The notes under the pieces: generated by a model
What the model saw: only the letters and a program-made list of their open reading frames with translations
Database searches by the model: none
Told to the model about the DNA's origin: nothing
Position numbers and translations under genes: made by a program
Part shown: in pieces, positions 8,267 to 17,615 of the stretch
Layout of the letters: every line of letters starts with the position of its first letter
Position numbering within the stretch: position 1 is the stretch's first letter
NCBI GenBank assembly: GCA_902779455.1
Contig: CACZBS010000033.1
Location: 1 to 38,131, forward strand
Length of the DNA: 38,131 bases
From: an uncultured Prevotellaceae bacterium
GTDB lineage: Bacteria; Bacteroidota; Bacteroidia; Bacteroidales; Bacteroidaceae
Reading direction: 5' to 3'

Positions 8267-10753
8267 ATGAGAAAGATTTTGCTTGCGGCACTACTGCTCG
8301 TTTTTACATCCGCCGTGGGACAGCCCCGCAGAGTGACTAACATGGACGCCGGTTGGCGGTTTCATCAGGGTGATGTCATGGGTGCTGAGGCTGCCACTTA
8401 CGATGATATGGACTGGCGAAGGCTTGACGTGCCCCATGACTGGAGTATAGAAGGCGATAACTTGCGCGAAAACCCTGGCGGTGGAAGCATTGGCTTCTTC
8501 CCGACGGGCATGGGCTGGTACCGGAAGACCTTCGACGTGAAAGCCTTCGACAAGAATAAGCTGTACAGCATAGAGTTCGATGGCATCTATATGCTCAGCA
8601 CCGTGTGGCTCAACGGCCACGAACTGGGCACCTGGCCTTACGGCTACTCCAGCTTCTCCTACGACCTGACGCCCTACCTGCGTGCGAAGGGCAACGTGCT
8701 TGCCGTGCGCGTGGACAACTCGCGGCATGGCAACTCGCGATGGTACACTGGCTCGGGCATCTACCGCCATGTTCGGCTGGTGGAGACGGCGCGCACGCAC
8801 TTTGCCAAGTGGGGCGTGTTCAACAGCACCATGCATTTGACGGAAAAAGAGGCTGCCATACGTGTAAAATCGGAGTTGGAGAATGACGATAACCGAGACA
8901 AGCAACTGACATTGAGCCACACCATCATTGATGCTGATGGCAATGTCGTGGCACGAGCGGAGCAACGCGTCGGTATTGCTGCTGGCAGTAGGGGCACTGA
9001 CGAACAGACCATCAGCGTGCCCGATCCTGTGCTATGGAATCTGGATCATCCATATCTGTACACGCTGCGCTCAACATTGACCGAGGGCAAGCGCCTTGTT
9101 GATGAGGTTGACAACGTGCTGGGCATCCGTACCATCGAGTACCCACTGGACAAGGGTTTCCTGCTCAATGGGCAGCAAGTGAAGATGAAGGGCGTGAACC
9201 TGCACCACGATGGCGGTGCCGTGGGTGCTGCCGTACCCGAGCGTGTGTGGGAGCGCCGACTGGAGATTCTGAAAAGCGGCGGCTGCAATGCCATCCGCAC
9301 AGCGCACAACCCGCCAGCACCGGAGTTTCTCGACCTCTGCGACCGTATGGGCTTCCTCGTTATGGACGAGGCTTTCGATCAATGGATCAACGCCAAGAAC
9401 AAAGAGGACTATCACCTGTATTTCCGTGAGTGGCACGAACGCGACCTCACAGCCATGGTGGCCCGTGATCGCAATCATCCCTCAGTGGTGATGTGGAGTA
9501 TTGGCAACGAGATTCGCGACCAACGCTCGGCTGAAGGTCCCGGTGCCGCCGCTGAGATGATTGCCATTTGCCATCGGTTGGACGACACACGGCTTGTGAC
9601 CAGCGGCAACGATGAGATAGCATCCAACAGTCCCACGTCGCCCGAATTTCTCGCTGCCTTTGAGAACGACATCATCGGCTACAACTATCCCGACCGCTGG
9701 CGTACCCGCCGCGAGGTGGTCTATGCCATCGACAAGGCCGCCTATCCCAATCGCCGCGTGGTGGCTACGGAATCGACCGGACTGGGTGGCCCGCGCCGGC
9801 AATACCAGTGGCCGGGCACCACGCCTCCGCCACAGCTTGGCGCCGGAGCCGACGGCTTCAGTCCACAGCAACAGCAGCAGCCTCACTTCCGCCGTCGCAA
9901 CCGTGGATTGATAAGCAGCGAGATGATCGACGTGGAGCAGCGCTGGCGCTTCACCACGGCCTACGACTACGTCATCGGCGATTTCATGTGGACGGGCATC
10001 GACTACTATGGCGAGTCGGGTTGGCCTTCGCGTGGCAGTATGTCGGGTTATCTCGACAACTGCGGCTTCCCGAAAGACGGCTACTGGTTCTTCAAGAGCA
10101 TCTGGAGCCAGGAGCCGGTGCTCCACCTGCTACCCCATTGGAACTGGGAGGGGCACGAAGGGCAAATCATGCAGGTGGCCTGTTTCACTAACTGTGAGGA
10201 GGTAGAGCTATTCGTCAATGGCAAGTCCTACGGCAAGAAAGCCACCGAGTTTCCCCGTCGTGGCGTTAACCCCAGCTGGGCATCCTACGACCCCGGCAAG
10301 CATTTTGCCACTACTGCCGACCTGCACCTGACTTGGGATGTAGAATACCAGCCAGGCGAAATCAAAGTAGTAGGCAAGCGCGACGGCCAGACCTACGAGG
10401 ACGTCATCCGTACGGCCAGTGCACCAGCCCGGCTGCGGGCTACTGTTGACAGACCTTCGTTCCGTGCCATCCCATCCGACGTAGCCCATGTCACCATTGA
10501 GGTGCTCGACAAGGATGGCAACCTCTGCCCCCTTGCCGACAATCAGGTTCGCTTCAGCGTGAAGGGCGGTCGCCTCATCGGCGTGGAGAGCGGCAACATG
10601 ACCGACCTCAGTTCCGTGCTTGCCTCTGAGCGTAAGGCATGGTCGGGCAAATGTCTGGCCATCGTCGCTGCCGACCATCCGGGTCCTGTCATCGTCACTG
10701 CTCAGGCTGTTGGCATGCCCGCAAGCACTGTCACGTTCATGGCTACCAAATGA
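8267..10753 (+). CDS. GH2 beta-galactosidase
   Basis: This 828-residue secreted glycoside hydrolase has a signal peptide (residues 1-18), a jelly-roll sugar-binding domain (~25-175, VPHDWSIEG, GWYRKTF, GSGIYRHVRLV), an immunoglobulin-like domain (~178-290) and the catalytic barrel from ~292. The acid/base is Glu415 in VVMWSIGNE and the nucleophile Glu502 in VVATEST. C-terminal Ig-like modules of the DUF4982 and GH2_C5 types occupy ~630-828. Between the nucleophile and SSEMIDVEQRW there is a loop carrying PPPQLGAGADG and five consecutive Gln, unusual for the family. The likely role is to release galactose from galacto-oligosaccharides made by the flanking GH53 enzymes. GH2 also includes glucuronidases and mannosidases; the context and overall pattern favour galactosidase. 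Confidence 0.88.
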   Translation: MRKILLAALLLVFTSAVGQPRRVTNMDAGWRFHQGDVMGAEAATYDDMDWRRLDVPHDWSIEGDNLRENPGGGSIGFFPTGMGWYRKTFDVKAFDKNKLYSIEFDGIYMLSTVWLNGHELGTWPYGYSSFSYDLTPYLRAKGNVLAVRVDNSRHGNSRWYTGSGIYRHVRLVETARTHFAKWGVFNSTMHLTEKEAAIRVKSELENDDNRDKQLTLSHTIIDADGNVVARAEQRVGIAAGSRGTDEQTISVPDPVLWNLDHPYLYTLRSTLTEGKRLVDEVDNVLGIRTIEYPLDKGFLLNGQQVKMKGVNLHHDGGAVGAAVPERVWERRLEILKSGGCNAIRTAHNPPAPEFLDLCDRMGFLVMDEAFDQWINAKNKEDYHLYFREWHERDLTAMVARDRNHPSVVMWSIGNEIRDQRSAEGPGAAAEMIAICHRLDDTRLVTSGNDEIASNSPTSPEFLAAFENDIIGYNYPDRWRTRREVVYAIDKAAYPNRRVVATESTGLGGPRRQYQWPGTTPPPQLGAGADGFSPQQQQQPHFRRRNRGLISSEMIDVEQRWRFTTAYDYVIGDFMWTGIDYYGESGWPSRGSMSGYLDNCGFPKDGYWFFKSIWSQEPVLHLLPHWNWEGHEGQIMQVACFTNCEEVELFVNGKSYGKKATEFPRRGVNPSWASYDPGKHFATTADLHLTWDVEYQPGEIKVVGKRDGQTYEDVIRTASAPARLRATVDRPSFRAIPSDVAHVTIEVLDKDGNLCPLADNQVRFSVKGGRLIGVESGNMTDLSSVLASERKAWSGKCLAIVAADHPGPVIVTAQAVGMPASTVTFMATK

Positions 10754-10796
10754 TTGAAGAATGACAAACTACAATACAACGATCAATATGCAGAAG

Positions 10797-11918
10797 ATGA
10801 AGATGAAACAGAGATTGATAGCAATGTTACTGTCGTTACCGCTGGCAGTAGTCGTTCTGGCGCAGCCCGCAACAGCCCAAGCCGACTTCGTAAAAGGTGC
10901 TGACGTGGGTTTCCTGCAAGGCCAGGAGCGGCGGGGTGTAAAGTTCCACGACCGCAACGGGAAGGAGCGCGAGTGCCTCGAACTGTTGAAGAACGACTAC
11001 CAACTGTCTGCCATCCGCATGCGGGTCTGGGTAAACCCCCGTGGCGGTGACTGCGACAAGTTTGCATTGTTGGCCATGGCGAAGCGCGTCAAGGCGCTGG
11101 GCATGGAACTGATGGTTGATTTCCACTACAGCGACTCGTGGGCCGACCCTGCCAAGCAGCCCATACCGAAAGCATGGCTCGGACACTCATTCGAAGAAAT
11201 GAAGCAAGACGTGCGAAACCACACCATAGAAGTGTTGTCGCTGCTAAAAGCAAACGGCATCCAGCCCCGTTGGGTGCAGGTGGGCAACGAGACCACCAAC
11301 GGCATGCTGTGGAGCGTGAAGACCAACGAGCGCGGCTGGGAGGTCAAGGACTCGCTGGGGAATACCATCATCACGCACAGCATGGGTCATATCAAGACCG
11401 AGCCTCGGCAGTATGCAGGGTTCATCCGTGCCGGTTACGATGCTGTGAAGGAGGTTTTCCCCGATGCCATTGTCATTGTACACCTGGACCGGGGGCATCG
11501 TCAAAGTCTCTATGACTACAACCTTGACACAATCCTGAAATACGGTGGCAAGTTCGACATGGTAGGCATGTCGCTCTATCCCTATTGGGCCATGGAGGGG
11601 CATCCGGAACTCAATGCCGACGACATCATCTCCGACTGCATTAAGAATATACGCCATGTGAGTGAGAAGTACAAGTGCGACGTGATGATTGTCGAGACTG
11701 GTTACGAGGTAGACGAGCAGCATCCCGAGAAAATGGAAGAGGGGCGCCGCCAGTTGGCTCGTGTCGTCCGCGAATCCCGCAACGAGACTGGTGGCCACTG
11801 CCGAGGCGTGTTCTACTGGGAGCCTCAGTGCCTGCCTGGTGGCTATAAGCTCGGCGCCTTCGATGGTAAGGCCACACCCACCGCCATCATGGACGGATTC
11901 ATTGAGAAAAATGACTAA
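10797..11918 (+). CDS. GH53 endo-beta-1,4-galactanase, single domain
   Basis: This is a second GH53 enzyme of about 373 residues without accessory modules. I chose the ATG at 10797 (MKMKQRLIAM) because it gives a compact basic signal peptide; the frame stays open to an ATG at 10761 that would add a polar extension. Motifs are GADVGFL, IRMRVWVNP, DFHYSDSWADP, acid/base Glu165 in WVQVGNET, nucleophile Glu300 in MIVETGYE, and FYWEPQC. It is clearly diverged from the GH53 at 3348, so the two probably differ in chain-length or substituent preference, or act at different cellular sites. The signal peptide is nearly identical to the orphan one at 5641. It starts 43 bp after the GH2 stop. Confidence 0.92.
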   Translation: MKMKQRLIAMLLSLPLAVVVLAQPATAQADFVKGADVGFLQGQERRGVKFHDRNGKERECLELLKNDYQLSAIRMRVWVNPRGGDCDKFALLAMAKRVKALGMELMVDFHYSDSWADPAKQPIPKAWLGHSFEEMKQDVRNHTIEVLSLLKANGIQPRWVQVGNETTNGMLWSVKTNERGWEVKDSLGNTIITHSMGHIKTEPRQYAGFIRAGYDAVKEVFPDAIVIVHLDRGHRQSLYDYNLDTILKYGGKFDMVGMSLYPYWAMEGHPELNADDIISDCIKNIRHVSEKYKCDVMIVETGYEVDEQHPEKMEEGRRQLARVVRESRNETGGHCRGVFYWEPQCLPGGYKLGAFDGKATPTAIMDGFIEKND

Positions 11919-11936
11919 AGAACAACAAATAAACTT

Positions 11937-13553
11937 ATGAAGCATTTACTAACTACTACAACACTTCTGCTCCTGCTGACACTCCCGGTGGCAACCCAGA
12001 CGCAAGAGAAGCAGATTACCGTGACTGAGAACGTGGCCTATCGCACCGACGTAGGCCCAAGTACTGTACTCGACGTGGCGCAGCCGATGTTCGGACCGCA
12101 GACCAACCGGCCCGCCATCCTGATTATCCACGGCGGCGGATGGAGCGCCGGGTCGAAGAACGACATGGTGTACCGCACGCTGATGATAGACTATGCCATG
12201 AAGGGCTACGTGGTCTGCAACATGAACTACCGACTGGTGCAGGAGGCTCCGCTGCCCGCCTGCATCGAGGACGTGCAGGCCGCCGTACGATGGATAAAGA
12301 GTAACGCCCAGAAACTGGGCATCGACCCGCAGCGCATCGGCACCTACGGCCATTCGGCAGGCGGCCACCTGTCGCTGATGGCTGGCTTGACGGCTGGCGT
12401 GGCCTGTGCCGCCGGCGGTGCGCCTCCCACGGAGATTGGCCGTGCCGGCGAGTGGGCCGACCACAAGGAGTGGTGGCCCATCGGCTACATCGGCAAGACC
12501 GCGACACCGTTCCTCGTGTTGCAGGGTGGAGAAGACCCCACCGTCCGTCCCAACCTGACGGAGGACTGGGTGGTGAAGATGCAGCGGGCAGGCACGTCGG
12601 TAGACTATGTTAAGGTGCATGGCAATCATGGCGTGGCCTTCGACCAGCAGCTGGAGTTTACCCGCCCCGCCATGGATGCCTTCTATGCGCGTCATCTGAA
12701 GCATGATGACCCAACTGTCAGCTTTGAACAGCTGAAAGTACCCGACTACGGCGGCAGTGGACGCCATAAGGCAGTGGCCGTGCGCGAGAAGTCGCTGCCC
12801 GACTTCGTGGTCTATCGCCCGATGAACATCGACGCAGCCATGACCGTGGGCCGACCCGGCATGTTTGCCACCGGCCAGCCTAAAAAAGAAAAGCTGCCCG
12901 TGCTCATCTTCTGCAACGGCGGCTGCATGGACACCAGCATCGGCTATGAAAACATGCTCACTGACATTGCCTCCTACGGCTACGTGGTGGTGGCCATCGG
13001 CGAGCTGCAGATGCTGGCTCAGCACGAGAAAGACCAGCACACACCGTCGTCGATGGTCAAGCTGGCGCTCGACTGGATTTGCGACCCCGCCTCACCTTAT
13101 TATAACTATATCGACACCGAGAAGATTGCTGCCGCCGGACACTCCTGCGGCGGGGCACAGGTGCTGGCCAACGCCGCCGACCCACGGCTGAAGACCTACC
13201 TCATCCTCAATGCCGGCATGGGTAAGATGACGATGGCCGACGCCAGCGCGAAGTCGCTGAAGAATCTGCACGGTCCCATCCTCTACCTCGTGGGCGGCAC
13301 CTCGGATGTTGCGTGGCAGAACGCCCAACAGGACTACAAGGCCATCAAGCGGGTGCCCGTGGTGCTGGCCGACAACACGCAGAGTGGTCACGGCGGCACC
13401 TACGAGCAGCCCAACGGCGGTGCCAATGCCCGCATGGTGCGCGCCTGGCTCGACTGGCAACTGAAGGGCAGGCAGGAGAACGAACGGCTCTTCACCGGCG
13501 GCGACCTCACCGGTTACGACGGCTTTACCATTCAACATAAAAACTACAAATAA
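11937..13553 (+). CDS. secreted tandem alpha/beta-hydrolase, probable carbohydrate esterase
   Basis: A signal peptide (residues 1-20) precedes two alpha/beta-hydrolase units in one chain of 538 residues. Unit one (~30-255) has the oxyanion motif IIHGGGWSAGS, nucleophile Ser140 in YGHSAGG, Asp200 in QGGED and a His near 229-231 (HGNHG), as in BD-FAE/esterase-lipase type acetyl esterases. Unit two (~285-535) has LPVLIFCNGG, nucleophile Ser403 in AGHSCGG, and the ILYLVGGTSD and GHGGTY segments, resembling the dienelactone-hydrolase/PET-hydrolase-like branch. Unit one is compact, with only a short stretch between the nucleophile and LVLQGGED. The likely job is removing acetyl or other esters that block the glycosidases. 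The substrate cannot be read from the sequence. It lies 18 bp after GH53 and 12 bp before the next gene. Confidence 0.8.
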   Translation: MKHLLTTTTLLLLLTLPVATQTQEKQITVTENVAYRTDVGPSTVLDVAQPMFGPQTNRPAILIIHGGGWSAGSKNDMVYRTLMIDYAMKGYVVCNMNYRLVQEAPLPACIEDVQAAVRWIKSNAQKLGIDPQRIGTYGHSAGGHLSLMAGLTAGVACAAGGAPPTEIGRAGEWADHKEWWPIGYIGKTATPFLVLQGGEDPTVRPNLTEDWVVKMQRAGTSVDYVKVHGNHGVAFDQQLEFTRPAMDAFYARHLKHDDPTVSFEQLKVPDYGGSGRHKAVAVREKSLPDFVVYRPMNIDAAMTVGRPGMFATGQPKKEKLPVLIFCNGGCMDTSIGYENMLTDIASYGYVVVAIGELQMLAQHEKDQHTPSSMVKLALDWICDPASPYYNYIDTEKIAAAGHSCGGAQVLANAADPRLKTYLILNAGMGKMTMADASAKSLKNLHGPILYLVGGTSDVAWQNAQQDYKAIKRVPVVLADNTQSGHGGTYEQPNGGANARMVRAWLDWQLKGRQENERLFTGGDLTGYDGFTIQHKNYK

Positions 13554-13565
13554 AACTATATCGAC

Positions 13566-16500
13566 ATGAAACATCTTTTTGCCCCGGCAGTACTGCTGCT
13601 GACAGTTGCCCTCACCGCGACGGCACAGACGGAACCCATCCGCATTGACCTCGGCCAGAAAGGAGCCGTGGTGTCACCCAATCTCTATGGCATCTTCTTC
13701 GAGGAAATCAGCCACGCCGGCGACGGCGGCCTCTACGCCGAGCTGGTACAGAACCGAGGCTTCGAGGAGCACGTGCTGCCCTCGGGCATGACCTACAAGG
13801 ACGGCAAGGCCTTCGCCCCCGATGCCATGAACTACGAGCACCGCAACAACCGCAACTGGAACATCCCCTGGAATCTGGAGGAGAAGAAAATGACGGGCTG
13901 GCGCGTGACCGGTGAGAAAGCCACTGTCAACGGCGAGGTCATCGAGACTCCCCATCCGCTTCACAAGAATACGCCCCACGCCATGCAGCTCACCATCAAG
14001 AAGGTGCAGAAGGGCGGCAAGGCCGTGCTCACCAACACCGGCTACTGGGGCATCGGACTGAAGCAGGGCGAGAAGTACGACCTGCGCTGCTATGTCAGGT
14101 CGGCTGGTTACAAGGGCACCATCACCGCCCGACTGGTGGATGGCACGACGGGCAGATCGCTTGGCACAACGACCTTTGCTAACAAGCAGCTGAGGGACTG
14201 GACCGAGCTCACCGCCACGCTGACCGCTGACGGTACGGCAGCCAAGGGCGAGCTGGCATTAGAGTTCGACAAGCCGGGCACCGTGCTCGTCGACTACGTG
14301 TCGCTCTTCCCGCAGGCCACCTTCAAGGGACGCAAGAACGGACAGCGCGCCGACGTGGCGCAGATGCTCGTCGACCTGCACCCACGGTTCATGCGCTGGC
14401 CGGGCGGCTGCATCGTCGAGGGCGCCACATACGAGAACCGCGTGAAGTGGAAGGAGACACTGGGCGACCCGATGACCCGCCGCGGCGAGTGGGACCTCTG
14501 GGGCTATCGCGCCACCTGGGGCATGGGCTACCATGAGTTCCTGCAGTTCTGCGAGGACCTCGGCATGGATGCCATGTTCGTCAACAACGCCGGCATGTCG
14601 TGCTCCGTGCGCAACGGCGACTTCGTGAGCAGCGATGCCGACATGGATGCCGTCGTCCAGGACTTCCGCGATGCCATCGACTACGCCCTGGCCGACCCCG
14701 CCCGCAACAAGTGGGCCAAGATGCGCGCCGAGGCCGGACACCCCAGACCCTTCCCGCTGAAGTATGTCGAGATAGGCAACGAGAACGTAGGGCCGGAGTA
14801 CGTCACCCACTTCAACTACATCTTCAAGCGACTGAAGGCTGAGTATCCGCAGATCACGTTCATCAACACCCTCGGACATACCGACCGCCTCTTGGAGCAG
14901 ATTCCCGGCCAGTACATGGTTGACCCCCACTGGTACCGCGACCCCAACTTCTTCTTTGCCAACAACCACCTGTTCGACGATGCGCCCCGCACCCACGACA
15001 TCTACGTCGGTGAGTATGCCTGCAACGGCGGCGTGGGAGCCGGCAATCTGCTGGCCGCACTCAGCGAGGCCGCCTTCATCATGGGCATGGAGCGCAACAG
15101 CGACGTGGTGAAGATGTCGTCGTATGCGCCGCTCTTCGAGAACGAGAACCGCCGCGACTGGCCCTGCAACCTCATCCACATCAATAGCAGCGAGGTTTAT
15201 GGCCGTGCCTCCTACTACGTCCAGCAGATGGCTGCCGAGCATCGCCCGACGTATAATGTGTTCGTCAGCGAGACAACGACCGCCGGCGAGACCGCGCCTT
15301 TCGCTGCCGGCACCGTCGGACTGGGCAGCTACGCCACGCAATGCGAGTACCGCCATGTCAAGGTGACAACAGCCGACGGCAAGACAACGACATTCAGTCC
15401 GGCGCAGTTCCAGAAGCAGCGCGGCGAGTGGACCGTCAGCGGCGATGCCCTGGCCCAGACCGGCAACGAGCAGCTCACGCTGTCGCTGCTCCCCTCGTTC
15501 AGCAGCAACGCCTACACACTGGAGCTGCAGGCCCGCAAGACGGGTGGCAGCGAGGGCTTCTTCATCTACTACGGCATGGACGAGCGCGGTCGCAACGGCT
15601 ATGCGGTGAACATCGGCGGCTGGAACAACCGCACGTCGGCCATCCAGCCCATCCGCCGCGGACGTACCAGCGACGTGCTGGGCCGACAGGTGCCGCAGAC
15701 CGTTGAGACCGGCAAATGGTACGACGTGAAAATCACGGTCACGCCCCAGCTCGTCACCCTCTTCATGGACGGCAAGGAGATACTCTCGGCCAAACCGGCC
15801 AGCCTGACCCGCCACATCTGTCAGACAGGCTACGACGAGCAGACCGGCGAACTCATCATCAAGGTCGTCAACGGCACCGAGCAGACGTACCGCCGCTCGT
15901 TCACCATCGACGGTACCAGCAACGTGATGCCCACGGGCCGCGTTATCACCCTCAGCGGCAATGCCCAGGACGAGAATACCTTCGAGCAGCCCACGAAGCT
16001 TGCACCGCAAACCACCCTCTACGGCAAGTTCGGCAAGCAGTTCAGCTACGAGTTCGCCCCCATGTCGTTCACCATCATGCGCGTGAAGGTGGAGGGTCTT
16101 TCTGCCTCTGTTCAGCCTACCGGCCAGCAGGATCGTCGCCGTGGCTTCCAACGCGATAACTACGCTACTGAGACGCCTATGGTCCACGACCCCGTGATGG
16201 CCCGTGATGGCGACACATATTACATCTATGCCACGGGTATGGGTATCCAGCAGATGACCTCCAAGGACCGCAAGACGTGGACCGTCTCACGCCAGCCCGT
16301 GATGAGCGTCATACCGAGCTGGGCCGCCGACTCTGTGCCGGGTTTCGGCAACCACGTCTGGGCACCCGACGTTATCCAGTGGCACGGACAGTGGTGGATG
16401 GCCTATAGCTGCTCGACGTTCGGCAAGAACGGCTCGGCCATCGGACTGCTGAGTAGCCGCTCACTGCGCTCTAATATGTGGAAGGACGAGGGCTGTATCG

Positions 16501-17117
16501 TCACTTCGCACGAGCGGAAACGCGATGCCGACGGCAAGTGGACGGGCGACAACTGGAACGCCATCGACCCTAACTTCGTCATCGACGACCAGGATACGCC
16601 CTGGCTCGTCTGGGGCTCATTCTGGGACGGCATCCAGCTGGCGCGGCTCGTCTCTACGATGCACATCGCCAAAGGAGAGGTGCCACGCACCATTGCCCGC
16701 CGCTACGACACAAGCTTCAAACCCACGGAGCCTAATCCCACGTCGCGTTTTGCCGGTACCAATGCCATTGAGGCCCCGTTCATCTTCAAGCACGGCGGCT
16801 ACTACTATCTCTTTGTGTCGTGGGACTACTGCTGTCGCGGTGCCAAGAGCAACTACCGTGTAGCCGTCGGACGCAGCAAGAACGTCAGCGGCCCCTACCT
16901 CGACCGCACGGGCAAGGACATGGCCAACGGCGGCGGCACACTCTTCTTGGAGGGTGACAAGAAGCAGTGGGAGGCAGCCGGTCATTGTGCCGCCTACACA
17001 TTCGACGGCGAGGACATCTTCGTCTGCCATGGCTATAGCGCCACCCAAAACGGAGCCGCGATGCTCATTCAGCGTCCCATCTCGTGGACGGCTGACGGGT
17101 GGCCGGAGCTGAAATAG
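13566..17117 (+). CDS. GH51 alpha-L-arabinofuranosidase fused to GH43 arabinanase-like domain
   Basis: This secreted 1183-residue protein has a signal peptide (1-20) and a GH51 half starting with SPNLYGIFFEEISHAGDGGLYAEL, which is the family signature. A CBM4_9-like jelly roll is inserted at ~95-255. Acid/base Glu406 lies in EIGNENVGPEY and nucleophile Glu483 in VGEYACNGG. A concanavalin-like segment (~615-740, TLELQARKTGGSEGFFIYYG) sits within the C-terminal GH51 region. The GH43 five-bladed domain fills ~865-1183, with Asp875 in VHDPVM, Asp1001 in AIDPNF and Glu1069 in IEAPFIF as the expected triad; WAPDVI and the WGSFWDGIQL loop point to the alpha-1,5-arabinanase branch. The fusion can cut arabinan chains and remove single arabinofuranosyl branches that shield galactan. 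It is the last gene before a strong hairpin. Confidence 0.92.
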   Translation: MKHLFAPAVLLLTVALTATAQTEPIRIDLGQKGAVVSPNLYGIFFEEISHAGDGGLYAELVQNRGFEEHVLPSGMTYKDGKAFAPDAMNYEHRNNRNWNIPWNLEEKKMTGWRVTGEKATVNGEVIETPHPLHKNTPHAMQLTIKKVQKGGKAVLTNTGYWGIGLKQGEKYDLRCYVRSAGYKGTITARLVDGTTGRSLGTTTFANKQLRDWTELTATLTADGTAAKGELALEFDKPGTVLVDYVSLFPQATFKGRKNGQRADVAQMLVDLHPRFMRWPGGCIVEGATYENRVKWKETLGDPMTRRGEWDLWGYRATWGMGYHEFLQFCEDLGMDAMFVNNAGMSCSVRNGDFVSSDADMDAVVQDFRDAIDYALADPARNKWAKMRAEAGHPRPFPLKYVEIGNENVGPEYVTHFNYIFKRLKAEYPQITFINTLGHTDRLLEQIPGQYMVDPHWYRDPNFFFANNHLFDDAPRTHDIYVGEYACNGGVGAGNLLAALSEAAFIMGMERNSDVVKMSSYAPLFENENRRDWPCNLIHINSSEVYGRASYYVQQMAAEHRPTYNVFVSETTTAGETAPFAAGTVGLGSYATQCEYRHVKVTTADGKTTTFSPAQFQKQRGEWTVSGDALAQTGNEQLTLSLLPSFSSNAYTLELQARKTGGSEGFFIYYGMDERGRNGYAVNIGGWNNRTSAIQPIRRGRTSDVLGRQVPQTVETGKWYDVKITVTPQLVTLFMDGKEILSAKPASLTRHICQTGYDEQTGELIIKVVNGTEQTYRRSFTIDGTSNVMPTGRVITLSGNAQDENTFEQPTKLAPQTTLYGKFGKQFSYEFAPMSFTIMRVKVEGLSASVQPTGQQDRRRGFQRDNYATETPMVHDPVMARDGDTYYIYATGMGIQQMTSKDRKTWTVSRQPVMSVIPSWAADSVPGFGNHVWAPDVIQWHGQWWMAYSCSTFGKNGSAIGLLSSRSLRSNMWKDEGCIVTSHERKRDADGKWTGDNWNAIDPNFVIDDQDTPWLVWGSFWDGIQLARLVSTMHIAKGEVPRTIARRYDTSFKPTEPNPTSRFAGTNAIEAPFIFKHGGYYYLFVSWDYCCRGAKSNYRVAVGRSKNVSGPYLDRTGKDMANGGGTLFLEGDKKQWEAAGHCAAYTFDGEDIFVCHGYSATQNGAAMLIQRPISWTADGWPELK

Positions 17118-17157
17118 TATAATGATCTGTAAAACAACAACACATGTATATCATGTG

Positions 17158-17215
17158 AAAAGGCGGTGGGCTTCGTTCAAAACCCGCCACGTTTCAGCCG
17201 AAACCCACCGCCTTT
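17158..17215 (+). terminator. terminator of the galactan-utilisation operon
   Basis: AAAGGCGGTGGG (17158-17170 region) pairs with CCCACCGCCTTT at 17204-17215 around a ~33-nt loop that itself contains a smaller GTGGG/CCCGCCAC pairing. It lies 40 bp after the last stop codon. Confidence 0.7.
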
Positions 17216-17537
17216 CTCGTCCGTGCAATCCGAATCATCCGCGTTCAACGATAATCATTTAGGTGTCGGTTCAAGCGAAGGTTCCTGTCTCTCTATCCAG
17301 ACACCATTCTCTGACATGCTTATGAAGGTCTTTGATGGGGTGGCAAATAGTTCTACCCCACCAATGCCAGGAAACGCTCTATGTGAAGTCACGCTGTCTG
17401 GCCAGGCTCGGACGCTACGAGTGAATTTAATTTGGTTTAATGGATTTTAATAGAAGTAGGGCAGTAATCCCTCCATTTGTAAACCCTGAGATTGCAAACT
17501 TCAAAAATAGGGTCTAAGGAGCGCCAAAAACCTATAA
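17216..17537. other. gene-poor stretch with a possible coding remnant
   Basis: No convincing gene is present. On the minus strand, from about 17430 to 17263, about 55 codons read openly to a stop with ordinary protein texture (for example FATPSKTFISMSENGVW), but there is no family I recognise and no start. Given the doublet that follows, this may be debris from an old integration downstream of the tRNA genes. Confidence 0.35.
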
Positions 17538-17559
17538 TCACGCCAAAATGACGCCAAAA
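17538..17559 (+). repeat. 11-bp tandem doublet downstream of tRNA-Val
   Basis: TCACGCCAAAA is followed immediately by TGACGCCAAAA. It matches the doublet at 757-779 and lies just past the terminator hairpin of the tRNA genes, the same arrangement as at 37850-37958. It is likely an attachment or arm site, or its scar. Confidence 0.5.
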
Positions 17560-17570
17560 CAGGAAAAGAA

Positions 17571-17609
17571 AAATCTCCAAGTTGTTGATTTTCAACGACT
17601 TGGAGATTT
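17571..17609 (-). terminator. terminator of the tRNA transcript
   Basis: An 18-bp stem with one mismatch (AAATCTCCAAG at 17571 pairing with CTTGGAGATTT ending at 17609) encloses a 3-nt loop. On the minus strand it is followed by a T-rich run, right after the tRNA-Val 3' end. Confidence 0.75.
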
Positions 17610-17615
17610 GTTTTG

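Noticed and set aside
14259-16187. 642-residue open frame on the strand opposite the GH51-GH43 gene
   Set aside because: It is a codon-bias shadow of a GC-rich gene, low in protein-like motifs and dominated by Val/Ala/Leu/His. The opposite strand has clear catalytic motifs.
17166-17450. 94-residue forward frame after the operon terminator
   Set aside because: Its first codons lie inside the terminator hairpin, the composition is not protein-like, and no motif is present.
757-17559. The galactan locus as one intact mobile element bounded by the two ACGCCAA doublets
   Set aside because: The doublets face opposite ways. No integrase, mobilisation gene or matching core repeat was found between them, so relatedness is noted but an element is not claimed.
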